Assembly (NCBI GenBank): GCA_945861535.1 | Contig: CAMAUZ010000046.1 | Coordinates: 1-59,530 of the forward strand | DNA: 59,530 nt | Source: Akkermansia muciniphila | GTDB taxonomy: Bacteria > Verrucomicrobiota > Verrucomicrobiia > Limisphaerales > BJHT01 | Reading direction: 5' to 3' | In this document: piece after piece, positions 40,541 through 50,126 of the stretch | Position numbering within the stretch: the first letter of the stretch is position 1 | Layout: the number at the start of each line of letters is the position of its first letter | Made by a program: the position numbers and the translations under genes | Notes under the pieces: model-generated | The model's input: the letters and a program-made list of their open reading frames with translations, nothing else | Database searches by the model: none | What the model was told of the DNA's origin: nothing

Positions 40541-42748
40541 ATGTTCACCCTCCTCGCCCCCCTCGCCCTCGCCGCCGCCGCGCTGCTGGCCATCCCGGTC
40601 ATCATCCACCTGCTCAAGCCCAAGCGCGTGCGCACGATGCCCTTCAGCAGCCTGCGCTGGCTGCGGACCTCGCAGCACAAGCTCTCGCGCCGCATCCAAT
40701 GGCATCAGGTGCTGCTCTTCCTCTTGCGCGCGGCGTTCCTGCTGCTGCTCGTGTTCGCGCTCGCCAAACCCATCTTCTCCACCAGCGGCCAGCGCCATTT
40801 CACCGAGCGCTTCATCGTCCTCGATACGAGCCGCAGCATGAACTACGAGCAACCCGGCAAGGACACGCCCTTCATCCAGGCCAAGAAAATCGCCCGCGCC
40901 CTCCTCGCCCAAGGCCTCCCCGGCGACCGCGCCACCGTCCTGCTCACCGCGAACAAAACCACCGCCCTCGGCGCGCTCGCGGAAGACCCGACCCGCTACG
41001 TTGCGCGCCTCGAAGCCGCGCGCGCCGGCCTCGGCGACACCGACCTCTCCTCCGCGCTTGCCGTCATCCGCCCGCTGCTTGCCGCGCCGCGCCCGAACAC
41101 GCGCACCGAACTCGTTTTCCTCACCGACCATCATCAAGGCGTCTGGTCGCAGGGCGCGGTCGCGTCCTTCAGCGACGGCCTGAAAATTCCGGTCAGCGTG
41201 AAGGTCATCGACGTCGGCCCCTCCGCCCCGCGCAACGCCTGGATCGCCGACGCCCGTCCCGTCGAAGCCGGCGGCCGCCGTTTTCTGCACGCCCGCCTCG
41301 GCGCGTCCGGCAACGAACCGCTCGAACGCACCGTCCGCGTGAAACAACTCGCCGGCCTCGGCGATGTCTCGCAAAAGGTAACCATACCGCCCGGCAGCTT
41401 CGCCGAGGTGAACCTCCCGCTCCCCGACGATTACGACCTCCAGGGCAAGCTCGCCGAACTCGTGCTCGAGCCGCGCGACGCCCTCCCCGACGACGACCAG
41501 TTCTGGCTCAACCTCGACGCCCGCGCCAGCGTGCGCGTCCTGCTCCTCGAACCCGACAGCACGCAGATCGAGTCGTTGCAGCCGGGCTTTCCCCTGCGCA
41601 TGGCGCTCGGCGCGCTCAGCGAAGGCGACACCGGCGTCGTGCAGGTCACACGCCGCAAGCCCGACGCCGTCGCCGCCACCGATTTCGCCAACGCCGACGT
41701 GATCGTGCTGGCCAACGTCGGGCACCTGACCGACGACCGCCTGCTCGCGCTCGAAAACCGCGTCCGCTCGGGCGCGGGCCTGCTCATGTTCCTCGGCCCC
41801 GCCGTGCAAGCGCCGTTCTACAACTCGAAGCTGCACAATCCCGAACGCCCCGCCGACAGCCTCCTCCCGCGCCCGCTGCTCCAGCTCACGCAAGCCGACC
41901 AGACCAGCGGCGAACTCGCCCGCCTCACGCGCATCGACTGGACCCATCCGCTGCTTGCGCCGCTCTTCGACCCGACCTTCGGCGACTTCGCGCGCGTGCG
42001 CGGACGCTTTTTCTATCGCTTCGGCGACGCCCCGAAAGGCGACGCCAGCCAGGCCCTCGCATGGTTCGATGACGCCGCGCCCGCGCTGCTCGAACACGCC
42101 TGCGGCGCCGGCCGCGTGCTGATCGTCAACGCCACCGCCAACGACGAATGGAGCGACCTCCCGCGCCGCAACAGCTTCGTCCCGTTCCTCGATCAGGCGC
42201 TCAACCGCCTCGCGGGTACGCGCCTCAGCCGGAATTTCCGCGCCGGCGAAATGGTCGCGCTCTCCGTTCCCGGTCTTGGGAAAAATGCGACCGCCACCAT
42301 CACCACGCCCGCTGGACGCGCCCTCACGCCTGCGCTCCAACAGTTCGATGCGCAAACCATCGTGCGGCTCGAATCCGCGGACGAAGCCGGCATTTACACA
42401 CTCACCGCGCGGGGCGAAAGCGGCGCGGCAGAAATGAACTTCGTCGTCCACGTCGGCCGCGGCGACAGCACCGTCACCAAGACCGATGTCGAAACATTGC
42501 GCTCGTGGTGGGCCGGCGCGGCCTTCGAGACCATCCATCCCGATCCCGCTGAAAAACCCGAGACCGCCGTCGCCACCAGCCGCGTGCTGCTCTGGCCGTG
42601 GCTCTTCGCGCTCGCCGCGCTGGTGCTGCTCGCCGAGATGTATTTCGTCCACCGCCTCTGTCCCGTGATGAACCCCGCCGTCACCAGTTCCACCGTCGCC
42701 CGCCACGGCATCCTCGCCCCCACCACCAAAGCCGAGGTGGCACGATGA
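40541..42748 (+). CDS. BatA-like membrane protein with VWA domain
   Basis: 735 residues. The N-terminal BatA segment has two membrane helices (LAPLALAAAALLAIPVIIHLL and VLLFLLRAAFLLLLVFALA) separated by the basic loop KPKRVRTMPFSSLRWL, the mark of the family. A VWA domain follows with the MIDAS DTSRSM (about 95-100). A long periplasmic beta-rich part leads to a C-terminal helix (about 688-706). The protein is a presumed partner of MoxR and DUF58 in envelope assembly or stress. Spacing to the next VWA gene is 137 bp and holds two identical short palindromes. Confidence 0.85.
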   Translation: MFTLLAPLALAAAALLAIPVIIHLLKPKRVRTMPFSSLRWLRTSQHKLSRRIQWHQVLLFLLRAAFLLLLVFALAKPIFSTSGQRHFTERFIVLDTSRSMNYEQPGKDTPFIQAKKIARALLAQGLPGDRATVLLTANKTTALGALAEDPTRYVARLEAARAGLGDTDLSSALAVIRPLLAAPRPNTRTELVFLTDHHQGVWSQGAVASFSDGLKIPVSVKVIDVGPSAPRNAWIADARPVEAGGRRFLHARLGASGNEPLERTVRVKQLAGLGDVSQKVTIPPGSFAEVNLPLPDDYDLQGKLAELVLEPRDALPDDDQFWLNLDARASVRVLLLEPDSTQIESLQPGFPLRMALGALSEGDTGVVQVTRRKPDAVAATDFANADVIVLANVGHLTDDRLLALENRVRSGAGLLMFLGPAVQAPFYNSKLHNPERPADSLLPRPLLQLTQADQTSGELARLTRIDWTHPLLAPLFDPTFGDFARVRGRFFYRFGDAPKGDASQALAWFDDAAPALLEHACGAGRVLIVNATANDEWSDLPRRNSFVPFLDQALNRLAGTRLSRNFRAGEMVALSVPGLGKNATATITTPAGRALTPALQQFDAQTIVRLESADEAGIYTLTARGESGAAEMNFVVHVGRGDSTVTKTDVETLRSWWAGAAFETIHPDPAEKPETAVATSRVLLWPWLFALAALVLLAEMYFVHRLCPVMNPAVTSSTVARHGILAPTTKAEVAR

Positions 42749-42757
42749 GACGGAACA

Positions 42758-42833
42758 GTAGCTCGACATTGGAATGTCGAGATCCGCGCGCGTGGATGGC
42801 ATCTCCGAACTCGACATTGGAATGTCGAGCTAC
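42758..42833. repeat. Two identical 20 bp palindromes in inverted array
   Basis: CTCGACATTGGAATGTCGAG occurs at 42762-42781 and again at 42810-42829. The outer bases (GTAG before, CTAC after) make the whole 76 bp a larger inverted structure. It lies between the BatA-like and VWA genes. Confidence 0.8.
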
Positions 42834-42885
42834 CCTTGCCACGCCATGTCCCAAATCTCGGAGAGTTCGAGTTTGATTCACTGAA

Positions 42886-45174
42886 ATGTTCCCCTCCCTC
42901 ACCATCAGTTGGATGCCCGTTCTGCCCGTGTGGCTCATCGCGCTGCTCACGCTCGCGCTGCTCGCGCTGCTCGGGCGCGGCTCGCTGCTGCTGGCGCAGA
43001 AACGCCTGCCGCGCCGCTGGATCATCGGCCTCGGCGCGTTGCGCGTGGCCATCGTCGCGGTGTTCGCGCTGTGCCTGCTCCAGCCCATCGTCTCGTTCCG
43101 CCGCACCGTGCCGGAAGGCCCGCCCGTATTGGTCCTGCTCGATGCCTCGCTGAGCATGGGAGTCAAGGACGCCGCCGCGCCCAGCGGACGCCTCGCCGAG
43201 TCGCTGCGCTGGCTCGAACAGTCCGGCCTGAAAAACAAACTCGCTGCGCGCCCCAACACCCACTGGTTCGCCTTCGATTCCCACGCGCGCACCACCGCCC
43301 CGGCCGACCTTGCGACTCTCACGCCCAACGGCGCGACCACCCGCTACGGCGAAAGCCTCGCCGACGCGTGGGAACACTACCGCCAGCAGCGCAATGCCGA
43401 CGCCCCGCTCGTCCCCGGCGGACGCGTCCTGCTCGTCAGCGATGGCCGCGATTTCGGCACGCGCGACGTGACCGAAGTCGCGCGCCAGCTCGGGCTGGTC
43501 GTGGACACCCTCGCCCCCGCCAGCGCCAGCGGCGGCACCGAGCCGGCGCAGCTCACCATCGCCCAGGTGCAGGCCCCGCGCCGCGTGCTGCTCGGCGCGG
43601 AATCGCGCTTCAGCGTCGCGTTGCGCGCCACCGGCCTCGCGGGCAAACCGCTCACGCTCCAGCTTCGCGACGGCGACAAACTCGTCGCCACGCAGCCCCT
43701 GACCTTCGCCGCGAACGAAACGGAAAAACGCGTGAGCGTCACCTTCCGCCCCGAGGAAGCGGGCCTGAAGGAATACCAAATCACCATCGACGGCGCGCCA
43801 GCCACCGCGCCCGCCGCCGCGCCCGCCGCCGACGCCGACACCGCGAACACCCACAAGTTCAGCGTGCAAGTCGTCGGCACGCGCAACGAGGTGCTCTTCC
43901 TCGAAGACAACTGGCGCTGGGAGTTCAAATTTCTCCGCCGCATTTTCGAGGACGATCCGAGCTTCACGCTCACGGCGTTTCTGGCGCGCGGAGAGAACGC
44001 CTTCGTGCAGCTCGCCGAGCCGGACCGGCGCACACAGGCCACCGGTTTCCCGCAATCCCGCGCCGAGCTGGCGGGCTTCGACACCCTCGTGATCGGCAGC
44101 GCGGACCCGCGCCGCTGGCCGCGCGGCTTCGCGCGCGCGGTGCAGGAACTGGTAGTCGAGGAAGGCAAATCGCTCATCGTCATCGGCGGCCCGAACCTGC
44201 GCGCCATGCTCGCGCAGCCACCCATCGCCGCGTTGCTCCCCGTCGAGCTGTCGCCCGAGTCGGGCACACCGCTGCCCGGCCCCGTGCCCGTGCGCGTGAC
44301 GCTCGAGGGCCTCGCCACGCCGTTCTTTTCCGCGCCGACGGGCGTGCCCGGCGGCTACTGGTCGGCGCTCCCGCCGGTGGACCAGATTTACCCGCCGCTG
44401 CGCAAAAAACCCGCCGCCACCGCGTTGGTCGAGACCGAGAAACTCGCCAACACCTACGGGAAATTGATCCTCATCGCGGAACACACCGTGGGCCGCGGAC
44501 GCGTGCTGTTCGTCGGCACCGACACGCTGTGGAAATGGCAGATGACCGGCGCGGCCGCCGACGGTCCGACGCCGTATCAGGTTTTCTGGCAGCAGGCCTT
44601 GCGCGCGCTCGCGCCCATCCGGCAGAGCACGGGCAACGTGAACCTCAACCTCGTACCCGACCGCAGCCGCTACGAGCCGGGCCAGACCGTCGTGCTGCGC
44701 GCCGACGTGCAAGCCGCCCAATCGTTGCCGAAAGCCCGCGTGCAGGCGCAGGTGACGCTGCCCGATGGCAAACAACTCCCGCTGGATTTTGTCCCCGACC
44801 CGGCCGCGCCCGGCTCCTTCACCGCGCGTTTCGAAACCACGCGCGCCGGCCAGCACAAGGTCGCCGCCACGGTCATCGCCGACGACAAAACCGCCGCCGA
44901 CGCGCTCATCGCCTTCGATGTCGAGGCCGGCAGCGCCGAACTAGCCGACACGCGCATCAACGACGCCGGCCTCCGCCGCATCGCCCGCGACACCGGCGGC
45001 CAGCACCTCGACCGCGCGGACCCGGCGACCTGGCGCGCACTCGAGAGCCTCGAAAAAGTCCCCGTCGTCCGCGTGCAAACCGTGGACCTGTGGAACCGCT
45101 ACGCGCTGCTCCTCCTGCTCAGCGCGCTGCTCGGCATCGACTGGCTGCTGCGGCTGCTGCGGGGTTTCGCGTAG
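42886..45174 (+). CDS. Large VWA-domain membrane protein with amidotransferase-like fold
   Basis: 762 residues. Two N-terminal membrane helices are followed by a VWA segment with DASLSMG (about 86-92), then a beta-rich part, then a class I glutamine-amidotransferase-like region beginning near NEVLFLEDNWRWEFKFLRR (about 338-356). The C-terminus has one membrane helix (LLLLSALLGIDWLLRLL). No catalytic Cys-His-Glu triad of a true amidotransferase can be recognised, so that fold probably serves binding. This is the standard last gene of the DUF4159-MoxR-DUF58-BatA-like set. A GTTCGGGCGGC-family palindrome follows directly. Confidence 0.8.
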   Translation: MFPSLTISWMPVLPVWLIALLTLALLALLGRGSLLLAQKRLPRRWIIGLGALRVAIVAVFALCLLQPIVSFRRTVPEGPPVLVLLDASLSMGVKDAAAPSGRLAESLRWLEQSGLKNKLAARPNTHWFAFDSHARTTAPADLATLTPNGATTRYGESLADAWEHYRQQRNADAPLVPGGRVLLVSDGRDFGTRDVTEVARQLGLVVDTLAPASASGGTEPAQLTIAQVQAPRRVLLGAESRFSVALRATGLAGKPLTLQLRDGDKLVATQPLTFAANETEKRVSVTFRPEEAGLKEYQITIDGAPATAPAAAPAADADTANTHKFSVQVVGTRNEVLFLEDNWRWEFKFLRRIFEDDPSFTLTAFLARGENAFVQLAEPDRRTQATGFPQSRAELAGFDTLVIGSADPRRWPRGFARAVQELVVEEGKSLIVIGGPNLRAMLAQPPIAALLPVELSPESGTPLPGPVPVRVTLEGLATPFFSAPTGVPGGYWSALPPVDQIYPPLRKKPAATALVETEKLANTYGKLILIAEHTVGRGRVLFVGTDTLWKWQMTGAAADGPTPYQVFWQQALRALAPIRQSTGNVNLNLVPDRSRYEPGQTVVLRADVQAAQSLPKARVQAQVTLPDGKQLPLDFVPDPAAPGSFTARFETTRAGQHKVAATVIADDKTAADALIAFDVEAGSAELADTRINDAGLRRIARDTGGQHLDRADPATWRALESLEKVPVVRVQTVDLWNRYALLLLLSALLGIDWLLRLLRGFA

Positions 45175-45184
45175 GCGCGGAAAT

Positions 45185-45318
45185 GTGGGGCAGGCTTCCA
45201 GCCTGCCAGTTCGGGCGGCATCCTGCCTCCCGTTCCCAGCGGTCGGCGGCGGGATGGTCACCACGGCGGAACACGGGGCCGGGATGCCCAGCGAACCGGC
45301 AGGCAAGGCCGCCCGCAC
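45185..45318. repeat. GTTCGGGCGGC-family palindrome, copy 3
   Basis: Starts GTGGGGCAGGC with a GCAGGC/GCCTGC hairpin, then CAGTTCGGGCGGC and CCTCCCGTTCCCAGC. The right part, GGCAGGCAAGGCCGCCCGCACCA-like near 45298-45318, is only partly complementary, so this copy is degraded compared with that at 24.4 kb. The remaining 190 bp before the ATPase gene shows nothing else. Confidence 0.65.
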
Positions 45319-45507
45319 CACGCCCCGCCCACGTCAGCCCACGCAACGCAGTCCGCTGCTCGTACAGAACAGGTCAGAGTCTCGTTACCTTGACTCCTAC
45401 AAACGACTGCGGCGGCGCGCACCGCTCGCCGCCACGGATTAAATGCTCGCGAAGGCCCTGCCCGCTTGTTATCAGCTTCCGCCCTAGAAACTAACCCGAG
45501 CAAACCT

Positions 45508-46725
45508 GTGAGCCTCACCGCCCGTTACCTCCAATCGATCAGCGACGACGCCAACATCGAGACCGGCACGCTGGTCAATTATCTCCTCATCGACTCGGTC
45601 AAGGCCGGCGCGAGCGACATTCACATCGAGCCGTGGGAGAGCACGCTCGTCGTGCGCATCCGCCTCAACGGCGTCTTGAACGAGCTGATCCATCTGCCGC
45701 TCGATTTCTGCGACAAAATCTCCGGCCGCCTGAAAATCATGGCGAACCTCGTGTCGTATCAGAGCGGCGTGCCGCAGGAAGGGCACGCGGCGGCGATCCC
45801 CGAGATCGGCGGTGTGGAATTGCGCGTCTCCATTTTCCCCACAGTACGCGGCGAAAAAATCGTCATCCGCATTTTCGACCCGCGCAACCGGTCGTTCGAC
45901 CTTGTTGGCCTCGGCTTCGATGACGACACGCTGGAGGGCTTCACGCATCTGCTCACCCGCCCGAGCGGCCTGATCCTGCTCACCGGACCGACCGGCTCGG
46001 GCAAGACCACAGCCATTTACGCGTCGATTTATTACCTCATCAAAAAGCACGGCCCCACGATCAGCATCGCGACCGTCGAGGACCCCGTGGAATTCCATCT
46101 GCCCATGGTCAGCCAGGCGCAGGTGAATCCCGCGATGGAATTCACCTACCCGCGCGCGCTCCGTTCGCTCATGCGGCAGGACCCGCAGGTCATCATGGTC
46201 GGCGAGATTCGCGACGCCGAGACCGCCGCCATCGCCGTGCAAGCGGGGCTGACCGGGCATCTGGTCATCAGCACGATTCACTCGGGCACCACGGCGGGAA
46301 TTTTCGCGCGGCTCATCAACATGGAGATCGAGCCGTTTCTGCTGGCCTCGAGCATCATCGGCGTCATGGGCGTCCGGCTGGTCCGCAAGGTCTGCTCCTT
46401 CTGCGCGCAGCCCTACACGCCCGACGATGCGCTGCTCAAAACGCTGCCCGAGGACTACATCGCCAGCGCGCAATTCCGCCGCGGCGTGGGCTGTGCGGAA
46501 TGTCTCGAGACGGGTTTCAGCGGCCGCACCTCGCTCACCGAGCTGCTGGTCGTCGATGAAGTCTTCCGCGAATCCGTGCTCCAGAAACTGCCCAATCGCG
46601 CGCTCCAAAAAATTGCCTCCGACCGCGGCATGGTGACGCTCTGGATGGCCGGCCTCCGCCGCGTCGCCCGCGGCCAGGTGCCGCTCGAAGAAGTGATGCG
46701 CGTGGTGTCGGCGGAGGGGGTCTGA
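45508..46725 (+). CDS. GspE/PilB-type secretion or pilus ATPase, short form
   Basis: 405 residues from GTG 45508; TTG at 45466 would add 14. Motifs: the Asp-rich SDIHIEPWES at the N-terminus, Walker A GPTGSGKT (about 158-165), Asp box TVEDPVEF, Walker B VIMVGEIRDAETA, His box LVISTIHSGTTA, and the zinc tetracysteine CSFC ... GCAEC near 300-340. It lacks the N-terminal MshEN/N1E domain of most GspE/PilB proteins, and no other type II secretion or pilus gene is in the window, so it is a solitary ATPase here. Either PilB- or PilT-like use is possible; PilT lacks the tetracysteine motif, which favours GspE/PilB. Confidence 0.87.
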   Translation: MSLTARYLQSISDDANIETGTLVNYLLIDSVKAGASDIHIEPWESTLVVRIRLNGVLNELIHLPLDFCDKISGRLKIMANLVSYQSGVPQEGHAAAIPEIGGVELRVSIFPTVRGEKIVIRIFDPRNRSFDLVGLGFDDDTLEGFTHLLTRPSGLILLTGPTGSGKTTAIYASIYYLIKKHGPTISIATVEDPVEFHLPMVSQAQVNPAMEFTYPRALRSLMRQDPQVIMVGEIRDAETAAIAVQAGLTGHLVISTIHSGTTAGIFARLINMEIEPFLLASSIIGVMGVRLVRKVCSFCAQPYTPDDALLKTLPEDYIASAQFRRGVGCAECLETGFSGRTSLTELLVVDEVFRESVLQKLPNRALQKIASDRGMVTLWMAGLRRVARGQVPLEEVMRVVSAEGV

Positions 46726-46757
46726 GCCGAGTCCTTGAAGTTGAACCCGCCTACGAG

Positions 46758-46940
46758 ACCATAGAGATACGATGAACACAGCGCGGCGGAGCCGCAACCC
46801 AAGGAGCGCGGCTGTGTCCGCCGAGGACCAGCCGCAGCGGCCCCGAAACCTCGTGGGCAACCGTTGGATTCGGAGGCGTCCCCTGCGACCAACCTGCTGC
46901 GGCTGGTGCTCCGCTCGCACAGCCGTGCGCCGCGAAAAGC
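46758..46940. repeat. REP-like palindrome related to 7671
   Basis: Opens with the lead shared with 7671-7720. Arms GGAGCGCGGCTGTGTCCGCC... (about 46795-46832) and ...GCTGCGGCTGGTGCTCCGC... (about 46891-46935) are imperfect reverse complements. Confidence 0.6.
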
Positions 46941-47020
46941 CCTCGCGCGCCGCGCGAATTTTGCAGTCGCGCTGGCAACCATCAGAACACCGGCAGATGG
47001 CCGACGACGCCGGGCGATTG

Positions 47021-47330
47021 GTCCCGGAGGGACACCACAGGATATTAGCCGGGGGCAAGCCCGCGCCAGCGGGCGCGGCCCCCGGTTGCCACGCCGAACG
47101 GGGCGTGCCCCAGCGGGGCATCGGAGAATTTTTTGGCGTCGCCCGGCCCGCAGCGTCTCCGTCATCACTCGTCGCCTCGGGCAGCTCGGGCCGTCAGCGA
47201 TTGGCGCGCGTCCCGGGCCAGTTCTTCGATGCCCCGCTGGGGCACGGAACCATTCGGCACGGTTTCCGGGGGCGGCGTACGCTGCTGCGGACTTGCCCCC
47301 GGCTAATCTCCTGCGGCGTCCCTCCGGGAC
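47021..47330. repeat. 310 bp two-armed palindrome, TTAGCCGG family, copy 2
   Basis: Terminal hairpins GTCCCGGAGGGAC (47021-47033) and GTCCCTCCGGGAC (47318-47330) are followed inward by ATATTAGCCGGGGGCAAG and its complement CTTGCCCCCGGCTAAT. Inner arms GTGCCCCAGCGGGGCA (about 47105) and TGCCCCGCTGGGGCAC (47230-47245) match exactly. It has the same order of parts as 7985-8334 but with different stem sequences, that is, compensatory divergence. Confidence 0.85.
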
Positions 47331-47435
47331 GGGAACCTGTCGCCCACGCCCTGACCACGGGAAATCACCGGCGCGAGAATGGCGTTCCAAAATCGTTCGG
47401 TTGCGGCTGAGTTCGACCGCTCGCCGCAAAAGACC

Positions 47436-48593
47436 ATGCTGCTCTGGACCTTCGCCGCACTGGCAACCCTAAGCGTGTTCATCGGGCTGTGGCAGTTCAT
47501 CGCCGCGCTCCGCTTTCCCCTGCATCGCCGCCACGCGCCGCTGGCCGCGCCCCCGGCGGTCACAATCCTCAAACCGCTGAAGGGCTGCGACGCCGAGACC
47601 ACCGCGTGCCTCACCAGTTGGCTCACGCAGGATTATCCCGCGCCCGTGCAGATTATGTTCGGCGTCGCCTCGCCTTCCGATCCGGTTTGCGAACTGGTGG
47701 GCGAACTCCTCACCCGTTTTCCGCGCGTGAACGCCCAGTTGGTGATCTGCGGCGAATCTCTCGGCGCGAATGCGAAGGTCTCATCGCTCGTGCAACTGGA
47801 ACGGCTCGCGCGCCATCCGGTCATCGTCGTCAGCGACGCCGATGTTCGGGTGCCCGCGGATTTTCTCGCGCAGGCGGTGCGCCCGCTCGCCGAGCCCGGC
47901 GTCGGTTTGGTGAACTGTTTCTATCGCCTCGCCAATCCCGCCAACCTCGCGATGCACTGGGAGTCCGTGGCCGTAAACGCCGACTTCTGGAGCCAAGTAA
48001 CGCAGTCACTCACGCTCCAACCGATGAACTTCGCGCTCGGAGCGGTCATGCTCACGCGCCGCGAACAGCTCGGCGAAATCGGCGGTTTCACCGCCGTCGT
48101 GAATCACCTCGCCGATGACTACCAGCTCGGCAACCGCATCGCCCGCCGGGGCCATCGCCTGGCGATTTGTCCCGTCGTGGTCGAGTGCTGGTCCGGGTCA
48201 ATGACCGCGGCGGAGGTCTGGTCCCACCAACTCCGGTGGGCGCGAACCATCCGCATCTGCCAGCCCCTGCCCTACTTTTTCAGCATCCTCAGCAACGCGA
48301 CTGTGTGGCCGCTCCTTTGGCTTGCCGTCGCCGCCAGTGCGGCCGCGAATGCCACCGCCCTCACGCAGCCGCTGTTTGGCGTCGCGCTGTGCCTCGCGTT
48401 CCGCATCGCGTCCGCCCGCATCCTGCTCACGCGCCTCGCGGGCGATTCGCGCGACACGTCGCCCGCGTGGCTGGCACCCGTGAAAGACCTGTTGCAGGCT
48501 TTGATCTGGGCGCTGGCTTTTCTCGGCAATCACGTCGTCTGGCGCGGCATCCGCTACCGCGTCGAGCGGGATGGGCGACTCGTGCCGGAGTGA
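47436..48593 (+). CDS. Family 21 glycosyltransferase (ceramide glucosyltransferase/HpnI-like)
   Basis: 385 residues from ATG 47436 (ATG 47379 would add 19). One N-terminal membrane helix, then a GT-A catalytic domain with VTILKPLKGCDAE, the metal-site VVSDADVRVP, and the acceptor motif QLRWARTIR (Q-x-x-R-W). Two or three C-terminal helices anchor it. Homologues glucosylate ceramide, or act in hopanoid glycolipid synthesis as HpnI; without neighbouring hopanoid genes the acceptor cannot be fixed. It stands alone between repeats and hemL. Confidence 0.85.
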   Translation: MLLWTFAALATLSVFIGLWQFIAALRFPLHRRHAPLAAPPAVTILKPLKGCDAETTACLTSWLTQDYPAPVQIMFGVASPSDPVCELVGELLTRFPRVNAQLVICGESLGANAKVSSLVQLERLARHPVIVVSDADVRVPADFLAQAVRPLAEPGVGLVNCFYRLANPANLAMHWESVAVNADFWSQVTQSLTLQPMNFALGAVMLTRREQLGEIGGFTAVVNHLADDYQLGNRIARRGHRLAICPVVVECWSGSMTAAEVWSHQLRWARTIRICQPLPYFFSILSNATVWPLLWLAVAASAAANATALTQPLFGVALCLAFRIASARILLTRLAGDSRDTSPAWLAPVKDLLQALIWALAFLGNHVVWRGIRYRVERDGRLVPE

Positions 48594-48628
48594 CGCCCGA
48601 GGTAACTCGACACCGCCCCTTCCTGGCG

Positions 48629-48732
48629 GAGCGCGGCGTTTACGCCGCAGAAACGTCCGCATGGAGAGAAGGTGCCGATAAATCCAGCGCTCCCTTCCTA
48701 TTCAACGCTTCTGCGGCGTGAACGCCGCGCTC
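48629..48732. repeat. Inverted pair of GAGCGCGGCGTT...GCCGCAGAA hairpins
   Basis: Arms 48629-48652 and 48709-48732 are reverse complements with one mismatch in 24 bp. The left arm continues into AACGTCCGC, as does the end of the 51.7/59.4 kb element, so the two belong to one family. It fills the gap before hemL. Confidence 0.8.
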
Positions 48733-48821
48733 CTGCGGCCCATGTCCGCAGGCGCTCCGATTCCCGCCATCCCAGAGAAAATCGTCGCACCCATTCCGAC
48801 CACGCGGCTAGTTTCACCGTC

Positions 48822-50108
48822 ATGCGATCACTTGCCCGATCTGAAGCCCTGTTTGCCGAAGCGCTCGAACACATTCCCGGCGGCGTCAACTCGCCCGTGC
48901 GCGCGTTTCGCGCGGTGGGCGGGCGGCCGTTTTTCGTCGATCACGCCGCCGGGTCGCGGGTGCGCGATGTCGATGGCAATGAGTATGTCGATTACGTCGG
49001 CACCTGGGGGCCGGCGATCCTCGGGCATGCGCATCCGAAAATCATCGCGGCAATCAAGGCCGCGGCCGATCACGGAACGAGCTTCGGGATTCCCAATCCG
49101 TTCGAGGTCACGATGGCCAAGCTCATCAAGGCCGCCTACCCGAGCGTGGGCAAAGTGCGCATGTGCAACTCCGGCACCGAGGCGTGCATGTCGGCCATCC
49201 GCCTCGCCCGCGGTTTCACGAAGCGCGACAAGATCATCAAGTTCGACGGCTGCTATCACGGCCACGCGGACTCGCTGCTGGTGAAGGCCGGTTCGGGCGC
49301 GCTGACGTTCGGTCATCCCGACAGCGCCGGCGTGCCCGCCGATTTCGCCAAGCATACGCTGGTGCTGCCGTTCAATGACGAGGCCGCCGTGACCGCGACG
49401 TTCGCCGCGAATCCGGGCGCGATTGCCGCCATCATCGTCGAGCCGGTCCCGGGCAACGCGGGCCTGTATCTGCCGCGCCCGGGCTATCTCGAATTCCTCA
49501 GCCGCGTCACCGCGGCCAACGGGGCGCTGCTCATTTTCGACGAAGTGATGACCGGCTTTCGGCTCGCGTTCGGCGGGGCGCAGGAGCGCTTCGGCATCAC
49601 GCCGGACCTGAGCTGCTTTGGGAAAATCATCGGCGGCGGTCTGCCCGTGGGCGCGTTCGGCGGACGCACGGACATCATGGATTACCTCGCGCCGCTCGGG
49701 CCGGTGTATCAGGCCGGCACGCTCAGCGGCAATCCGCTCGCCATGGCCGCGGGCCTCGCGGCGCTCGAGGAACTTCGCGCCACCAACGCCCACGCGCGCC
49801 TCGAAACGCTCGGCGCCGCGCTCGAAACCGGCCTGGGGCAAGCCGCCAAATCCGCGGGCGTGCCGGTGCGGTTCAACCGCTGCGGCTCGATGTTTTGCGG
49901 CTATTTCACGTCCGAGCCGGTCCACAATCTGGCCGACGCGATGAGGAGTGATCGCGAGCGCTTCAAAAAATTCTTCCACGGGATGCTCGATGCCGGCGTG
50001 TATCTCGCGCCCTCGCAGTTCGAGGCCGGCTTCCTCTCGACCGCGCACACCGAGGCGGACCTTGAGCACACGGTGAGTGCGGCGGCGCGGGTGATGAAGG
50101 GGCTGTAG
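48822..50108 (+). CDS. hemL: Glutamate-1-semialdehyde 2,1-aminomutase
   Basis: 428 residues from ATG 48822, the usual family length. The start [24 protein letters not shown] is the standard N-terminus. PLP-binding Lys268 lies in [17 protein letters not shown], and the cofactor Asp is in [11 protein letters not shown]. The enzyme makes 5-aminolevulinate in the C5 route to tetrapyrroles, in the cytoplasm. No other hem gene is adjacent; the gene has repeat-filled gaps on both sides. An earlier in-frame start at 48672 would pass through repeat sequence and is rejected. Confidence 0.97.
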   Translation: MRSLARSEALFAEALEHIPGGVNSPVRAFRAVGGRPFFVDHAAGSRVRDVDGNEYVDYVGTWGPAILGHAHPKIIAAIKAAADHGTSFGIPNPFEVTMAKLIKAAYPSVGKVRMCNSGTEACMSAIRLARGFTKRDKIIKFDGCYHGHADSLLVKAGSGALTFGHPDSAGVPADFAKHTLVLPFNDEAAVTATFAANPGAIAAIIVEPVPGNAGLYLPRPGYLEFLSRVTAANGALLIFDEVMTGFRLAFGGAQERFGITPDLSCFGKIIGGGLPVGAFGGRTDIMDYLAPLGPVYQAGTLSGNPLAMAAGLAALEELRATNAHARLETLGAALETGLGQAAKSAGVPVRFNRCGSMFCGYFTSEPVHNLADAMRSDRERFKKFFHGMLDAGVYLAPSQFEAGFLSTAHTEADLEHTVSAAARVMKGL

Positions 50109-50126
50109 CGGGGCGGGGCGGGAAAA

